Below, piece by piece: positions 17,529 through 24,989 of a stretch of DNA of 59,401 nucleotides. Source of the stretch: Chloroflexota bacterium (GTDB taxonomy: Bacteria > Chloroflexota > Anaerolineae > Anaerolineales > UBA11858). The DNA lies in NCBI GenBank assembly GCA_018648225.1, contig JABGRQ010000046.1, forward strand, positions 1-59,401, read 5' to 3'. The position numbers and the translations under genes are program-made. Below the pieces are notes generated by a model. That model saw only the letters and a list, made by a program, of their open reading frames with translations, was not told the DNA's origin and made no database searches. Position 1 is the stretch's first letter. The number at the start of each line of letters is the position of its first letter.

Positions 17529-17561
17529 ATTATGGCACAAAATTCTAAGAAAGCGCTAAGA
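17529..17561 (-). promoter_or_regulatory. Promoter and probable autoregulatory operator of the OmpR-type gene
   Basis: On the minus strand, TCTTAG occurs at 17561-17556 and 17550-17545, an 11-bp period as in PhoB/OmpR sites, ahead of CATAAT (17534-17529). There is no recognisable -35 box, as expected for an activator-dependent promoter. Confidence 0.5.
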
Positions 17562-17616
17562 GTATCTTCGGTTCTTTAGGAATTGGCGAATATTCCCAAA
17601 GAACCGTATTTTCAAC

Positions 17617-17645
17617 TTGACATGCCATTTTCGCGCTGGTATAAC
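17617..17645 (+). promoter_or_regulatory. Near-consensus promoter of the EamA gene
   Basis: TTGACA (17617-17622), a 17-base spacer and TATAAC (17640-17645). The ATG is 11 bases after the -10 box, leaving about 5 untranslated bases and no room for a ribosome site. Confidence 0.8.
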
Positions 17646-17656
17646 CGGCATCTTAT

Positions 17657-18571
17657 ATGAGCATTACCGCCGCGGTTCTAATTATTCTCTCTGCCTTTAT
17701 GCACGCGCTGTGGAACTTTATCAGCAAACGGCGCAATCCATCGTTGGCGTTTTTCTTTGTGAACGCGGTGATGGTTTCAATTGTGGTGTCGCCTGTGTTG
17801 GTGTTTCATCGCCAAACGCTGTTAATCCTACCCTTGTCGTTTTGGGGAGGGGTGCTGGCAACCGGGCTGGCGCAAATGGTCTATTTTATGGGATTGGCAG
17901 GAGCCTACCGCAACGGCGATATCTCGCTGGCCTATCCGCTGGCGCGCTCACTGCCGGTGTTGATGGTGGCGGGACTCAGCCTGATGCTGGGACACAGAAC
18001 CGAGATTGGGAATCTGGGTCTGGTGGGCATGCTGTTCATCACGGTGGGTTGCATTATGCTGCCTTTTCCCCGCTTCCAGCGAATGCGCTGGCGCGAATAT
18101 TTGAGCGTCGTCTATATCATGGCTTTCGTGGCAGCAATTGGCACAACAAGCTACACCCTGATTGACGATTATGGCCTGGCGCAGTTGCGCGCGTGGCTGT
18201 TGCCTCAACAATCTGTGCAATCGATTACATTGCTATATATGGCCCTGCAAATTAGCAGCACAACGTTGATGATGGGGATCGGGACGCTGCTTTCCCCGTC
18301 AGAGCGTCGTCAGTTACGGCAGATTTTGAAACCCCCCAGGCAAATCGTTTTGGGATTGGCTACGGGGCTGACGATTATGGCAACCTACGGGTTGGTGCTG
18401 GCCGCGATGTCGTATGTGAACAATGTCAGTTATGTAGCCGCATTCCGGCAGTTGAGCATTCCCATTGGGGCAGTTCTCGGCCTGACCATACAGGGCGAGC
18501 CGCGTTATACACCCAAATTATTAGGCATCGGGATTGTGTCGCTGGGGTTGATTCTCGTTGGGGTTGGTTGA
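17657..18571 (+). CDS. EamA/DMT family transporter
   Basis: 304 residues with ten predicted membrane helices in two five-helix halves, the pattern of drug/metabolite (EamA) transporters. The first half has FMHALWNFISKR and GDISLAYPLARSLPVL, a recognisable EamA helix-4 signature; the second ends with YVAAFRQLSIPIGAVLGL, the matching segment of the repeat. It sits in the cytoplasmic membrane and probably exports a small metabolite. It is divergent from the OmpR-type gene and has a near-consensus promoter. The last codons run into repeat A. Confidence 0.85.
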   Translation: MSITAAVLIILSAFMHALWNFISKRRNPSLAFFFVNAVMVSIVVSPVLVFHRQTLLILPLSFWGGVLATGLAQMVYFMGLAGAYRNGDISLAYPLARSLPVLMVAGLSLMLGHRTEIGNLGLVGMLFITVGCIMLPFPRFQRMRWREYLSVVYIMAFVAAIGTTSYTLIDDYGLAQLRAWLLPQQSVQSITLLYMALQISSTTLMMGIGTLLSPSERRQLRQILKPPRQIVLGLATGLTIMATYGLVLAAMSYVNNVSYVAAFRQLSIPIGAVLGLTIQGEPRYTPKLLGIGIVSLGLILVGVG

Positions 18572-18646
18572 GAGTTGAAGGTTAAAAATTGAAGGTTGAA
18601 AGTTCACTTGCCAACCTTCAACCTTCAACGTGCAACTTTTAACGTT
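18567..18646. repeat. Repeat family A, inverted; overlaps the EamA stop
   Basis: GGTTGAGAGTTGAAGG at the left contains the TGA stop at 18569; right side CCAACCTTCAACCTTCAACG ends in AACGTT. Confidence 0.8.
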
Positions 18647-18659
18647 TATCTGGCATTCA

Positions 18660-21176
18660 TCATTTATTAGTCAATCGCAAATGCCCTTCCGCGTCCGCTT
18701 CAACGGACTCACGTTCCCAGTGCTGCGGAACATACTTAACCAGCCGCCAGGGGTCGGCCATGTCGATATAGTGGGGGTGATAAGCGTGGCCCGATTGCCC
18801 GGTGGTGTTGATCCAGGTGGAGGCCTGCCAATCGGAGGTATCCATGATGGCGCGTTCGGAAACCAGCCAGGTAATGCCATAGCCTTCTTCGAGTGAAGAC
18901 CAGGCGTTGGCGTTGACGATGGAGTTGCCGCCCGCTGTGGGGAAAGGGCCGCGGTTGAAGGCATTGCTGATGAAGGGGAAGTTGCTCATAACCTGATTTT
19001 CGAAAGTTGTGCCGTGTACGTCACCCCAAGCCCAGTCGGCGGGGTCTTTTCCGGCGATGTCTTTGACTTCTTCTACGGCAGCTTCGAAGGCGCGCATCAG
19101 AATATCGTCACGCGTTTCCACTTCGGGGGTAGTTTGGTCGTCCCACCAGACGTTGGTGGGGTCTTTCAACAGGCGACGGGTGACTTCCATCCAGCGAGAA
19201 CCGCCTTCGGGCCAGTAAAATTCGGGCAGGTCATCCTGGTAGGTTTTCGCCATGACCTTTTTCCAAAATGCGGCGTACATCAGTGCGGGAGCAGAATCCA
19301 TATCCATGCGGTAGTCCCAACCGGAAAGTAGTGGTCTGTGATACTCGGCAATATTTTCATTGACTGGCAGTTCTAATAAAATCGGCAACAACTCACGGGC
19401 CAGTAAATCGGTGGTGTCGGCGTGAATTTCTTCGATATAAGCTGCGTCAATCGGGCCGGGTGCGCCCTCGATCAGTTCAACAATACGCTGCGCCCGGAAA
19501 CCGTACTCGAATTTATTGGCAATTAAATAGGGATACTCCGGCCCGGCAACGGCATTATTGGCGGTGGCGATATACCCCTCAGGCGGATTGTATGCAAAGG
19601 GCAAATCTTCAAAGGCGATATATTCGCCCCACTCATAATCACCCGTCCAGCCGGGTACGGGGTGCAGGCCGCTGTGGCCTTCGGCACGGATGGGAATATT
19701 GCCCGGCGTCTGGTAGCCGATATTACCTTCAATATCAGCGTAGACGATATTTTGCGCCGGGGCAGCAAATTGAGCGGCCGCGGCACGGAATTCGCCCCAG
19801 TTTTCGGCATAGCTGAAATCGACCAGTGCGCACATCACGCAGGTTGCATCCAGCGCTGCCCAGCGCAGCGAAAGGGCGTAGTTTTCGGGCAATTCTACGC
19901 CGGTTTCGTTGTGAAATTCTTCCAGGCCGTAGGTGTCGGTGATGATCGGGCCGTGGCGGGTAATTTGCACGGTGAATTCAACCGGATCGCCCCCGGCGAC
20001 GTTGATCGTCTCGGTGACCAGTTCCATATCGACCCATTCGCCCTGGAATTCATATTGGTTCGGGTTTTCGGGGTTGATCTTCTCGATATAGAGATCGGCA
20101 ACATCCGGGCCAACATTGGTGAAGCCCCAGGCGTGATGAGCATTGTGTCCAACAACGATGGCCGGAGTCCCGGCGAATGAGAAGCCGACCGCGTCAAGGG
20201 CGCAATCGTCGCTGACCGGGGCGCAATGCAGCCCGTTGAGATACCAGATCGAAGGCATTTGCACGCCCAGATGCATATCGTTGGCGAGCAGGGGCATTCT
20301 GGTATCGGTGAGTTCACCAGCGATAACCCAGTTATTTGAACCAATCGCACTGGAATCGCCAGTACCAAGCAGCGACACTCGCTCACCAGCCTGTTGCAGG
20401 GCCGGGAAGAGTGCGGCGATAATATCTGTATTGGCAGGTGCGGTTGCGGCAGACGCGCCAGTGATATGTGGATTTGGGACAATATAGGGATGGTCTTCGG
20501 GATAATCGGGGAAAATAAAATCAATTTGCTCTTGCGACAGGTCTTTAAGCAGCTTGGCATAGTCGATTTCGCCGTTCAATTTGCTGCGACCCAACTCCCA
20601 GGCCATGGCTTTGGCCCATGTCAGGGTGTGGATCGGCTCCCAGGGGTCGGGTTCGTAATCAGCGTTGATGATCGGTAAAAAGGCGTATTCCAGACTCAGG
20701 GCCGTACCTTTATGATCGGCGAGATAGGCGTTTACCCCGGCGGCATAATCTTGCAAGATGGCTTGTTTTTCAGCAGGCATATTGGCGTATTCGACTTCGG
20801 CGATGCGCCCCCAGCCCAGCGAGCGCAAGAATTTATCGGTATCGAGGGTGGATTCACCCATCATCTCGGAGAGCGTACCCGTTCCCTGATGACGCCAGAA
20901 ATCCATCTGCCAGAAGCGATCTTGAGCGTGGACATAGCCCTGGGCGAAAAACAGATCGTGTTCGCTGCTCGCGTAGATGTGCGGAATTCCGGCGTTATCG
21001 CGGTAAATATCTACAGGGGCCTCCAACCCGTCAACGGTCAGCTCTCCGTTGATGATGGGGAAGGATTCTTCGGCTTTGTTGCGCGTCCATGAGGGGCCGA
21101 TAATGGCAATAGCCGTCACCAGCACCACCAGAACGGCGAGAATGATCAAAAGGATTTTGCCGATTTTTTTCAACAT
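18660..21176 (-). CDS. Penicillin acylase family Ntn-hydrolase
   Basis: About 838 residues from the ATG at 21176, which has GGAGAA just upstream. One N-terminal membrane helix (residues 6-27) precedes an extracytoplasmic precursor. The alpha part includes IPHIYASSEHDLFFAQGYVHAQDRFWQMD. Self-cleavage should occur before Ser280 in IG-SNNWVIAG, making Ser280 the N-terminal nucleophile of the beta subunit; downstream are the expected GFTNVGPDVADLY and HADTTD elements. The enzyme hydrolyses amide bonds of N-acyl compounds. Acyl-homoserine lactones, N-acyl peptides and beta-lactams are all possible in this family, and sequence alone does not choose. It is monocistronic and its promoter side carries repeat B. 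Confidence 0.92.
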   Translation of the reverse strand: MLKKIGKILLIILAVLVVLVTAIAIIGPSWTRNKAEESFPIINGELTVDGLEAPVDIYRDNAGIPHIYASSEHDLFFAQGYVHAQDRFWQMDFWRHQGTGTLSEMMGESTLDTDKFLRSLGWGRIAEVEYANMPAEKQAILQDYAAGVNAYLADHKGTALSLEYAFLPIINADYEPDPWEPIHTLTWAKAMAWELGRSKLNGEIDYAKLLKDLSQEQIDFIFPDYPEDHPYIVPNPHITGASAATAPANTDIIAALFPALQQAGERVSLLGTGDSSAIGSNNWVIAGELTDTRMPLLANDMHLGVQMPSIWYLNGLHCAPVSDDCALDAVGFSFAGTPAIVVGHNAHHAWGFTNVGPDVADLYIEKINPENPNQYEFQGEWVDMELVTETINVAGGDPVEFTVQITRHGPIITDTYGLEEFHNETGVELPENYALSLRWAALDATCVMCALVDFSYAENWGEFRAAAAQFAAPAQNIVYADIEGNIGYQTPGNIPIRAEGHSGLHPVPGWTGDYEWGEYIAFEDLPFAYNPPEGYIATANNAVAGPEYPYLIANKFEYGFRAQRIVELIEGAPGPIDAAYIEEIHADTTDLLARELLPILLELPVNENIAEYHRPLLSGWDYRMDMDSAPALMYAAFWKKVMAKTYQDDLPEFYWPEGGSRWMEVTRRLLKDPTNVWWDDQTTPEVETRDDILMRAFEAAVEEVKDIAGKDPADWAWGDVHGTTFENQVMSNFPFISNAFNRGPFPTAGGNSIVNANAWSSLEEGYGITWLVSERAIMDTSDWQASTWINTTGQSGHAYHPHYIDMADPWRLVKYVPQHWERESVEADAEGHLRLTNK

Positions 21177-21220
21177 AATTTTCTCCAAATCTATTATGAA
21201 TTTATGTGAAGTCGAAATAC

Positions 21221-21284
21221 TTACCACGAAGACACAAAGACTCGAAGAAAGTTTTTATTTTTCTTTGTGTCTTTGCGGTGAAAA
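21221..21284. repeat. Repeat family B, inverted
   Basis: TTACCACGAAGACACAAAG on the left, CTTTGTGTCTTTGCGGTGAA on the right, upstream of the acylase gene. Confidence 0.85.
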
Positions 21285-21308
21285 TAAAAATAGGAAAAAT
21301 ACAATTGG

Positions 21309-21779
21309 CTATTCGCCAATTGCTACGACCATGGCGATGGCGTGCGTTTCGGTATGGCTTATGCTAATGGACCAGGTTTCCAGTCCAAGCTTTTCGGCCA
21401 GTTCTTGGGCTGCACCGTGCAAATATAACACCGGAGCGCGGTTTTCGTCTCGCAAGATTTCGATTTCCTGAAAACTGACCGCGCCGATGCCTGTCCCCAG
21501 AGCTTTGGCAACGGCTTCTTTAGCGGCAAAACGCGCTGCCAGCGATTCGATACTAAACCGCGGATACCCTTTCGGGCACTCGTGAACGCGGATAGACGCT
21601 GATTTTTTCTCGTTTGTATATCTGTGTTTATCTGTGTTTATCCGCGGTTGATCTTCTACCGCACAAATTTCCAACTCGCGCGGGGTGTAGATGCGCGCTA
21701 AGAACTTTTCCCCATGACAAGCGATGGATTCGCGGATACGTTCTATCTCGATCAGGTCTATGCCGGTTGCTAATTTCAT
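21309..21779 (-). CDS. acpS: Holo-[acyl-carrier-protein] synthase with repeat-encoded insertion
   Basis: 156 residues. It transfers the phosphopantetheine arm from CoA to acyl carrier protein. The N-terminal GIDLIEIERI supplies Asp8, and ARFAAKEAVAKALGTG supplies the second Mg ligand Glu88; SISHTETHA is the conserved C-terminal segment. Normal AcpS has about 125 residues. The excess of about 32 residues (roughly 44-75) is exactly the part encoded by an interspersed repeat at 21556-21649 and lies in the loop between the two helices that carry the ligands. Both active-site motifs are intact, so the enzyme is probably functional with an exposed extra loop. It is likely essential. Confidence 0.9.
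   Translation of the reverse strand: MKLATGIDLIEIERIRESIACHGEKFLARIYTPRELEICAVEDQPRINTDKHRYTNEKKSASIRVHECPKGYPRFSIESLAARFAAKEAVAKALGTGIGAVSFQEIEILRDENRAPVLYLHGAAQELAEKLGLETWSISISHTETHAIAMVVAIGE
21556..21649. repeat. Repeat family I inserted in frame inside acpS
   Basis: Arms AACCGCGGATA (21556-21566) and TATCCGCGGTT (21639-21649) are perfect inverted copies. The interior carries tandem ATCTGTGTTT units. The resulting residues (INTDKHRYTNEKK) have no counterpart in other AcpS proteins that I know. Confidence 0.85.
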
Positions 21780-21782
21780 AAT

Positions 21783-21853
21783 GGTTGAAAGTTGAAAGTT
21801 GAAAGTTGAAGGGTATCAACAAACTTTCAACCTTCAACCTGTAACTTTTAACC
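21783..21853. repeat. Repeat family A, four GTTGAAA heptads then inverted copies
   Basis: GGTTGAAAGTTGAAAG, continuing in heptads, mirrored by CTTTCAACCTTCAACC. It lies between the NarL-type gene end and the acpS start. Confidence 0.85.
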
Positions 21854-22495
21854 CTCGTCTAACGGCACAATCCGCTGCTTCAACGCATAAATTGCAGCCT
21901 GTGTCCTATCGGCGAGTTGCAGTTTGCTGAAGATGTTGCTGACGTGGGTTTTGACGGTTTTTTCGCTGACGACCAGCGACGCGGCGATTTTACGATTATC
22001 CTGCCCCTGAGCGATGAGCTTGAGTACTTCCAGCTCGCGGCTGGTCAGGCTTTCCAATGAGGGTGCGTCCCCGGAAATTTCTTCCATCAAGCGTTTGGCA
22101 ATGCGCGGGTGCAAGCGCGCTTCTCGATGAGCCGCAGCGCGCACCGCGTCGAGAACTTCGTCGGGGAGCGAGCTTTTGAGTAGGTAACTCAGCGCCCCGG
22201 CCTTGATCGCCGGAAAGACGAGCGCATCTTCGTGATGGCTGGTGAGTACGACCACCTGCGTGTGCGGGCTGGCTTCACGGATGGCGCGTGTCGCATCCAC
22301 GCCGCCCATGCCGGGCATAACCAAGTCCATGAGGACCACATCGGGCAAAATTTGCTGAATCCGCTCAATGGCGGTATTCCCATCCTCGGCCTCGCCCGCC
22401 ACCGCGAGGTCGTCCTGAATCTCTAATAGTTGGCGCAATCCCTGCCGCACGATGGGGTGGTCATCCACGATGAAAACGGTGATTTTTTCAGTCAT
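21848..22495 (-). CDS. NarL/FixJ family response regulator
   Basis: About 215 residues from the ATG at 22495. Receiver domain VFIVDDHPIVRQGL, phosphoacceptor Asp57 (VVLMDLVMPGMGG), VVVLTSHHE switch and SYLLKSS lysine. C-terminal LuxR helix-turn-helix LTSRELEVLKLIAQG ... NRKIAASLVVSEKTVKTHVSNIF. It is a DNA-binding regulator whose partner is the NarX-type kinase at 23443-24909, separated by one gene. A longer in-frame start at 22555 would lie inside repeat C and is not credible. Target genes are unknown. Confidence 0.92.
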   Translation of the reverse strand: MTEKITVFIVDDHPIVRQGLRQLLEIQDDLAVAGEAEDGNTAIERIQQILPDVVLMDLVMPGMGGVDATRAIREASPHTQVVVLTSHHEDALVFPAIKAGALSYLLKSSLPDEVLDAVRAAAHREARLHPRIAKRLMEEISGDAPSLESLTSRELEVLKLIAQGQDNRKIAASLVVSEKTVKTHVSNIFSKLQLADRTQAAIYALKQRIVPLDEG

Positions 22496-22504
22496 ATTGA
22501 AAAA

Positions 22505-22609
22505 CGAACGCAATACCCTAAAGGGCACAGGTGGCGCAAAGATGCAAGGACGCAAAGATTTTTAAATTATTTCTTTGCGCCTTCGTTTCCTTGCGTCTTT
22601 GCGTTAAAA
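22505..22609. repeat. Repeat family C (GCAAAGNNGCAAGGACGCAAAG type), inverted
   Basis: GCAATACCCTAAAGGGCACAG opens it and CTTGCGTCTTTGCGTTAAA closes it. The same opening occurs at 33095. The TTAA at its end provides the TAA stop of the gene at 22604-23410. Confidence 0.85.
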
Positions 22610-23410
22610 ATCTTCAATAACAAGCTCTCCCCCATTATACACGCCATCGGGCAAGAGCGTGGGGATGCTGTATTCGGGGTTGGTGAGCAGTTTGTAGATG
22701 GCGGTGTCGGTTGCGGCCAGTTTTTCAGGGGTGTTCAATTTCCACTCGTGGCCGATCTCATCCTGCCGCCCGGGGAAATCTTGCGCGCCCAGCAGGGAGG
22801 TCAGCGCCCAGTAGAAATACTCGGCGATCATGCAGTTGTATTCGCAGGTTTCATCGTCATACGAATACCACGCCCCGGCGGGGTAGGGGTTGGGGATTTC
22901 CTGAAGGTGTCCGCCGCGGGCGGTATCCATCGCCAGGGCAATTTCGGTGCCCGGTTCTTCTCCGAACACATCCGGGTGGGCGAGCGCGTAACCGTATTGC
23001 GTGATGAGATGCAGCACTTCTTCGAGCGTAGCATCAAACGCATCGTAGTGCGAGCCTTCGGGGAGTGTTTCTTCGGCAAATAGAAGCTGCAAGGCTTCGC
23101 TGCCGTCTATTTCTACAAATTCATCAAAGTCGAAATTGCGTTCTTCGCCCTCGTCAACGAACATCACCAAAGTTGCTCTTTCTTCAACCAGCGCTTCCAT
23201 AACGGCGGGATTATCCGGCTCGCCGTCTTCGTCGTTGTCGAGATATTCGGCCATCACGCTGGCGGCGTGCAGCAACTTCTCGTCGGGGACGTTCTCAGTC
23301 GCCAGAATGCGCACGCCGAAGATATTGACTTGTTTGACAAAAACATCCTTAGCATGCCCTTTTACAAATGTAGTTGCCAATAAAAATACCAATAAAATTT
23401 TTACGAACAC
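22604..23410 (-). CDS. Secreted or anchored protein of unknown function inside a two-component locus
   Basis: About 268 residues. I choose GTG at 23410 because AGGAG (23421-23417 on this strand) stands 6 bases before it; upstream in-frame ATG codons lack a site. A hydrophobic N-terminus (VFVKILLVFLLATTFVKG) is a signal peptide or anchor. The mature protein is acidic, has AEYLDNDEDGEPDNPAV, which looks like a Ca-binding D-x-D-x-D loop, and an ATLEEVLHLITQYGYA segment resembling a degenerate metalloprotease helix without HExxH. Three cysteines cluster at CEYNCMI and beyond. Position between the NarL and NarX-type genes suggests a role in sensing. I do not recognise the family. Confidence 0.65.
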   Translation of the reverse strand: MFVKILLVFLLATTFVKGHAKDVFVKQVNIFGVRILATENVPDEKLLHAASVMAEYLDNDEDGEPDNPAVMEALVEERATLVMFVDEGEERNFDFDEFVEIDGSEALQLLFAEETLPEGSHYDAFDATLEEVLHLITQYGYALAHPDVFGEEPGTEIALAMDTARGGHLQEIPNPYPAGAWYSYDDETCEYNCMIAEYFYWALTSLLGAQDFPGRQDEIGHEWKLNTPEKLAATDTAIYKLLTNPEYSIPTLLPDGVYNGGELVIEDF

Positions 23411-23442
23411 GAGGTTCTCCTGTAAAAATAGTGAATGGCGCG

Positions 23443-24909
23443 TCAGACAGCAACGGATGACACGCGCACTTTTATCGTACAACCCTGATTAGCCTGGCTG
23501 TTAATTTCTAGCGTTGCGCCAATTTCCTCGGCGCGCTCCTGCATGCTGCGCAGGCCCAACGACAGCGTGGCATCCACGCTGGCCGGGTCAAAGCCGATGC
23601 CGTCATCGTTAATGTTCAGCCGAATTTGCCCGGTTTCGTAGACCAGCTCAATGGTCACGGTGCTGGCCTGGGCGTGCTTGGCGATATTGTTTAAAGCTTC
23701 CTGCGAAATGCGGAAAAGAGCCTGTTCCACGCTCAAGGGGAGTTCTCGTTCTCCTTGCAGGCTGAGCGAGACTTTAACCGGGTGTTGATTCTGCCATTTG
23801 GCCGTCAACTGCCTCAGAGCGGAGGCCAGTCCCCGGTCGCCCAATGAAGCGGGGCGCAACTGCTTGATGATGGCATCCATTTCGAGATGAATATCGCGCG
23901 CCTGTTCTTCGAGCTGCGCCAAGCGTTCAGCGGCCTGCACGGGCGCTTTTTCGAGCAACTGGCGGGCGGCATTGGCGCTCAGGCTGAGGCCAAAAATCTG
24001 CTGTTTGAGGGCATCATGCAGCTCGCGCGCTAACCGGCTGCGCTCTTCGACAGCGGCCAGCGAGCGGGCTTCTTCGGCCAGCATGGCGTTGCGCTCGGCC
24101 AGGGCGCGCAGATCGTGCATTTGCGTGCCGATCTGGTCGGCCATGTGATTGAATTGTTCACCCACCTGGGCAATTTCATCATCCCCCTCGATGGCTACGC
24201 GGCTGCTCAAGTTGCCCGCGGCTAATGCCGCGCTGGCCTGATTCATGCGCTGAAAACGCAGGCTAAACGAACGCGCCAACCGGCTGCCAGTGAAGCCAGA
24301 AACGATGATCGCAATCAGCCCCGAACCGAGGATCACCACCGCCAGAGCGGCGAGGGTTTCGCCTGATGTATACGGCGCACCGACGCCGCCAATGCGATAG
24401 TACACCCAGCCAAGATGCGCACCATCCAGGGCGATGATGGTCGCCTGCCCAATATGATCTTCGCCAAAAACGGCGTAGGCGACCAGGTTTTCGGGGTCTT
24501 CTTGGGAGGTGTCGATGGCTTCGAGTTCAGAATCCCACCCCGGGAGCTGGCTCAGGGCGGGGGATTCCCCTGGAGGGTAGCGCCAGGCATCGTTACTGGC
24601 AATCACGCCCCCATCCGGAGCTAGAATTACCAGCCAGTCTTCGTAGTACAGGCTGTCTTCGTTCCAGCTTTCTGCCACCGGCACAAAACCCACATCCCAG
24701 ATATATTCTTCTGCAAATTCAATTGTTAGGGGCGCATCTTCGAGCAGCCAGGTTATATCTTCGGCGATGTAATAAGCTTCATCCCCGGCCCATTGCGCAG
24801 GGAGATCGGTTTGCAGGTAGATGAGGTAGCCTGTTGCGATCAACGCCGCCAAAATGACCACGGAGATGAGCGTAACGGCAAGATGTGAGCGGGTGAGTTG
24901 GGTTTGCAT
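23443..24909 (-). CDS. NarX/LiaS-type sensor histidine kinase (HisKA_3)
   Basis: About 488 residues from the ATG at 24909. Membrane helix near residues 10-33, an extracytoplasmic sensor domain of about 150 residues rich in acidic and aromatic residues, a second helix (AALAVVILGSGLIAIIVSG), a HAMP domain and a coiled coil. HisKA_3 contains the phosphorylated His in RSRLARELHDALKQQ. The ATPase domain has EALNNIAKHA and INDDGIGFDP, then LGLRSMQERAE. It phosphorylates the NarL-type regulator at 21848. The frame extends 23 codons upstream, but those are translated repeat E sequence (HSSFIVHHS), so the inner ATG is preferred. Confidence 0.9.
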   Translation of the reverse strand: MQTQLTRSHLAVTLISVVILAALIATGYLIYLQTDLPAQWAGDEAYYIAEDITWLLEDAPLTIEFAEEYIWDVGFVPVAESWNEDSLYYEDWLVILAPDGGVIASNDAWRYPPGESPALSQLPGWDSELEAIDTSQEDPENLVAYAVFGEDHIGQATIIALDGAHLGWVYYRIGGVGAPYTSGETLAALAVVILGSGLIAIIVSGFTGSRLARSFSLRFQRMNQASAALAAGNLSSRVAIEGDDEIAQVGEQFNHMADQIGTQMHDLRALAERNAMLAEEARSLAAVEERSRLARELHDALKQQIFGLSLSANAARQLLEKAPVQAAERLAQLEEQARDIHLEMDAIIKQLRPASLGDRGLASALRQLTAKWQNQHPVKVSLSLQGERELPLSVEQALFRISQEALNNIAKHAQASTVTIELVYETGQIRLNINDDGIGFDPASVDATLSLGLRSMQERAEEIGATLEINSQANQGCTIKVRVSSVAV

Positions 24910-24913
24910 GGGG

Positions 24914-24985
24914 GAATGATGAACGATGAACGATGAATGCAGAATGATGAGTGTGATTCTGCATTCATCATTCTGCATTTTGCAT
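24914..24985. repeat. Repeat family E (AATGATGAACGATGAA type), inverted
   Basis: AATGATGAACGATGAACGAT at the left, with ATGCAGAATGATGAG and CTGCATTCATCATTCTGCAT closing. It forms the region just upstream of the kinase ATG. Confidence 0.8.
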
Positions 24986-24989
24986 TTGC

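Noticed and set aside
18660-21176. Penicillin acylase family gene as a beta-lactam resistance enzyme
   Set aside because: Family membership does not show the substrate; many members act on acyl-homoserine lactones or peptides.
24910-24978. Longer N-terminus of the NarX-type kinase
   Set aside because: The extra residues (HSSFIVHHS) are a translated repeat E.
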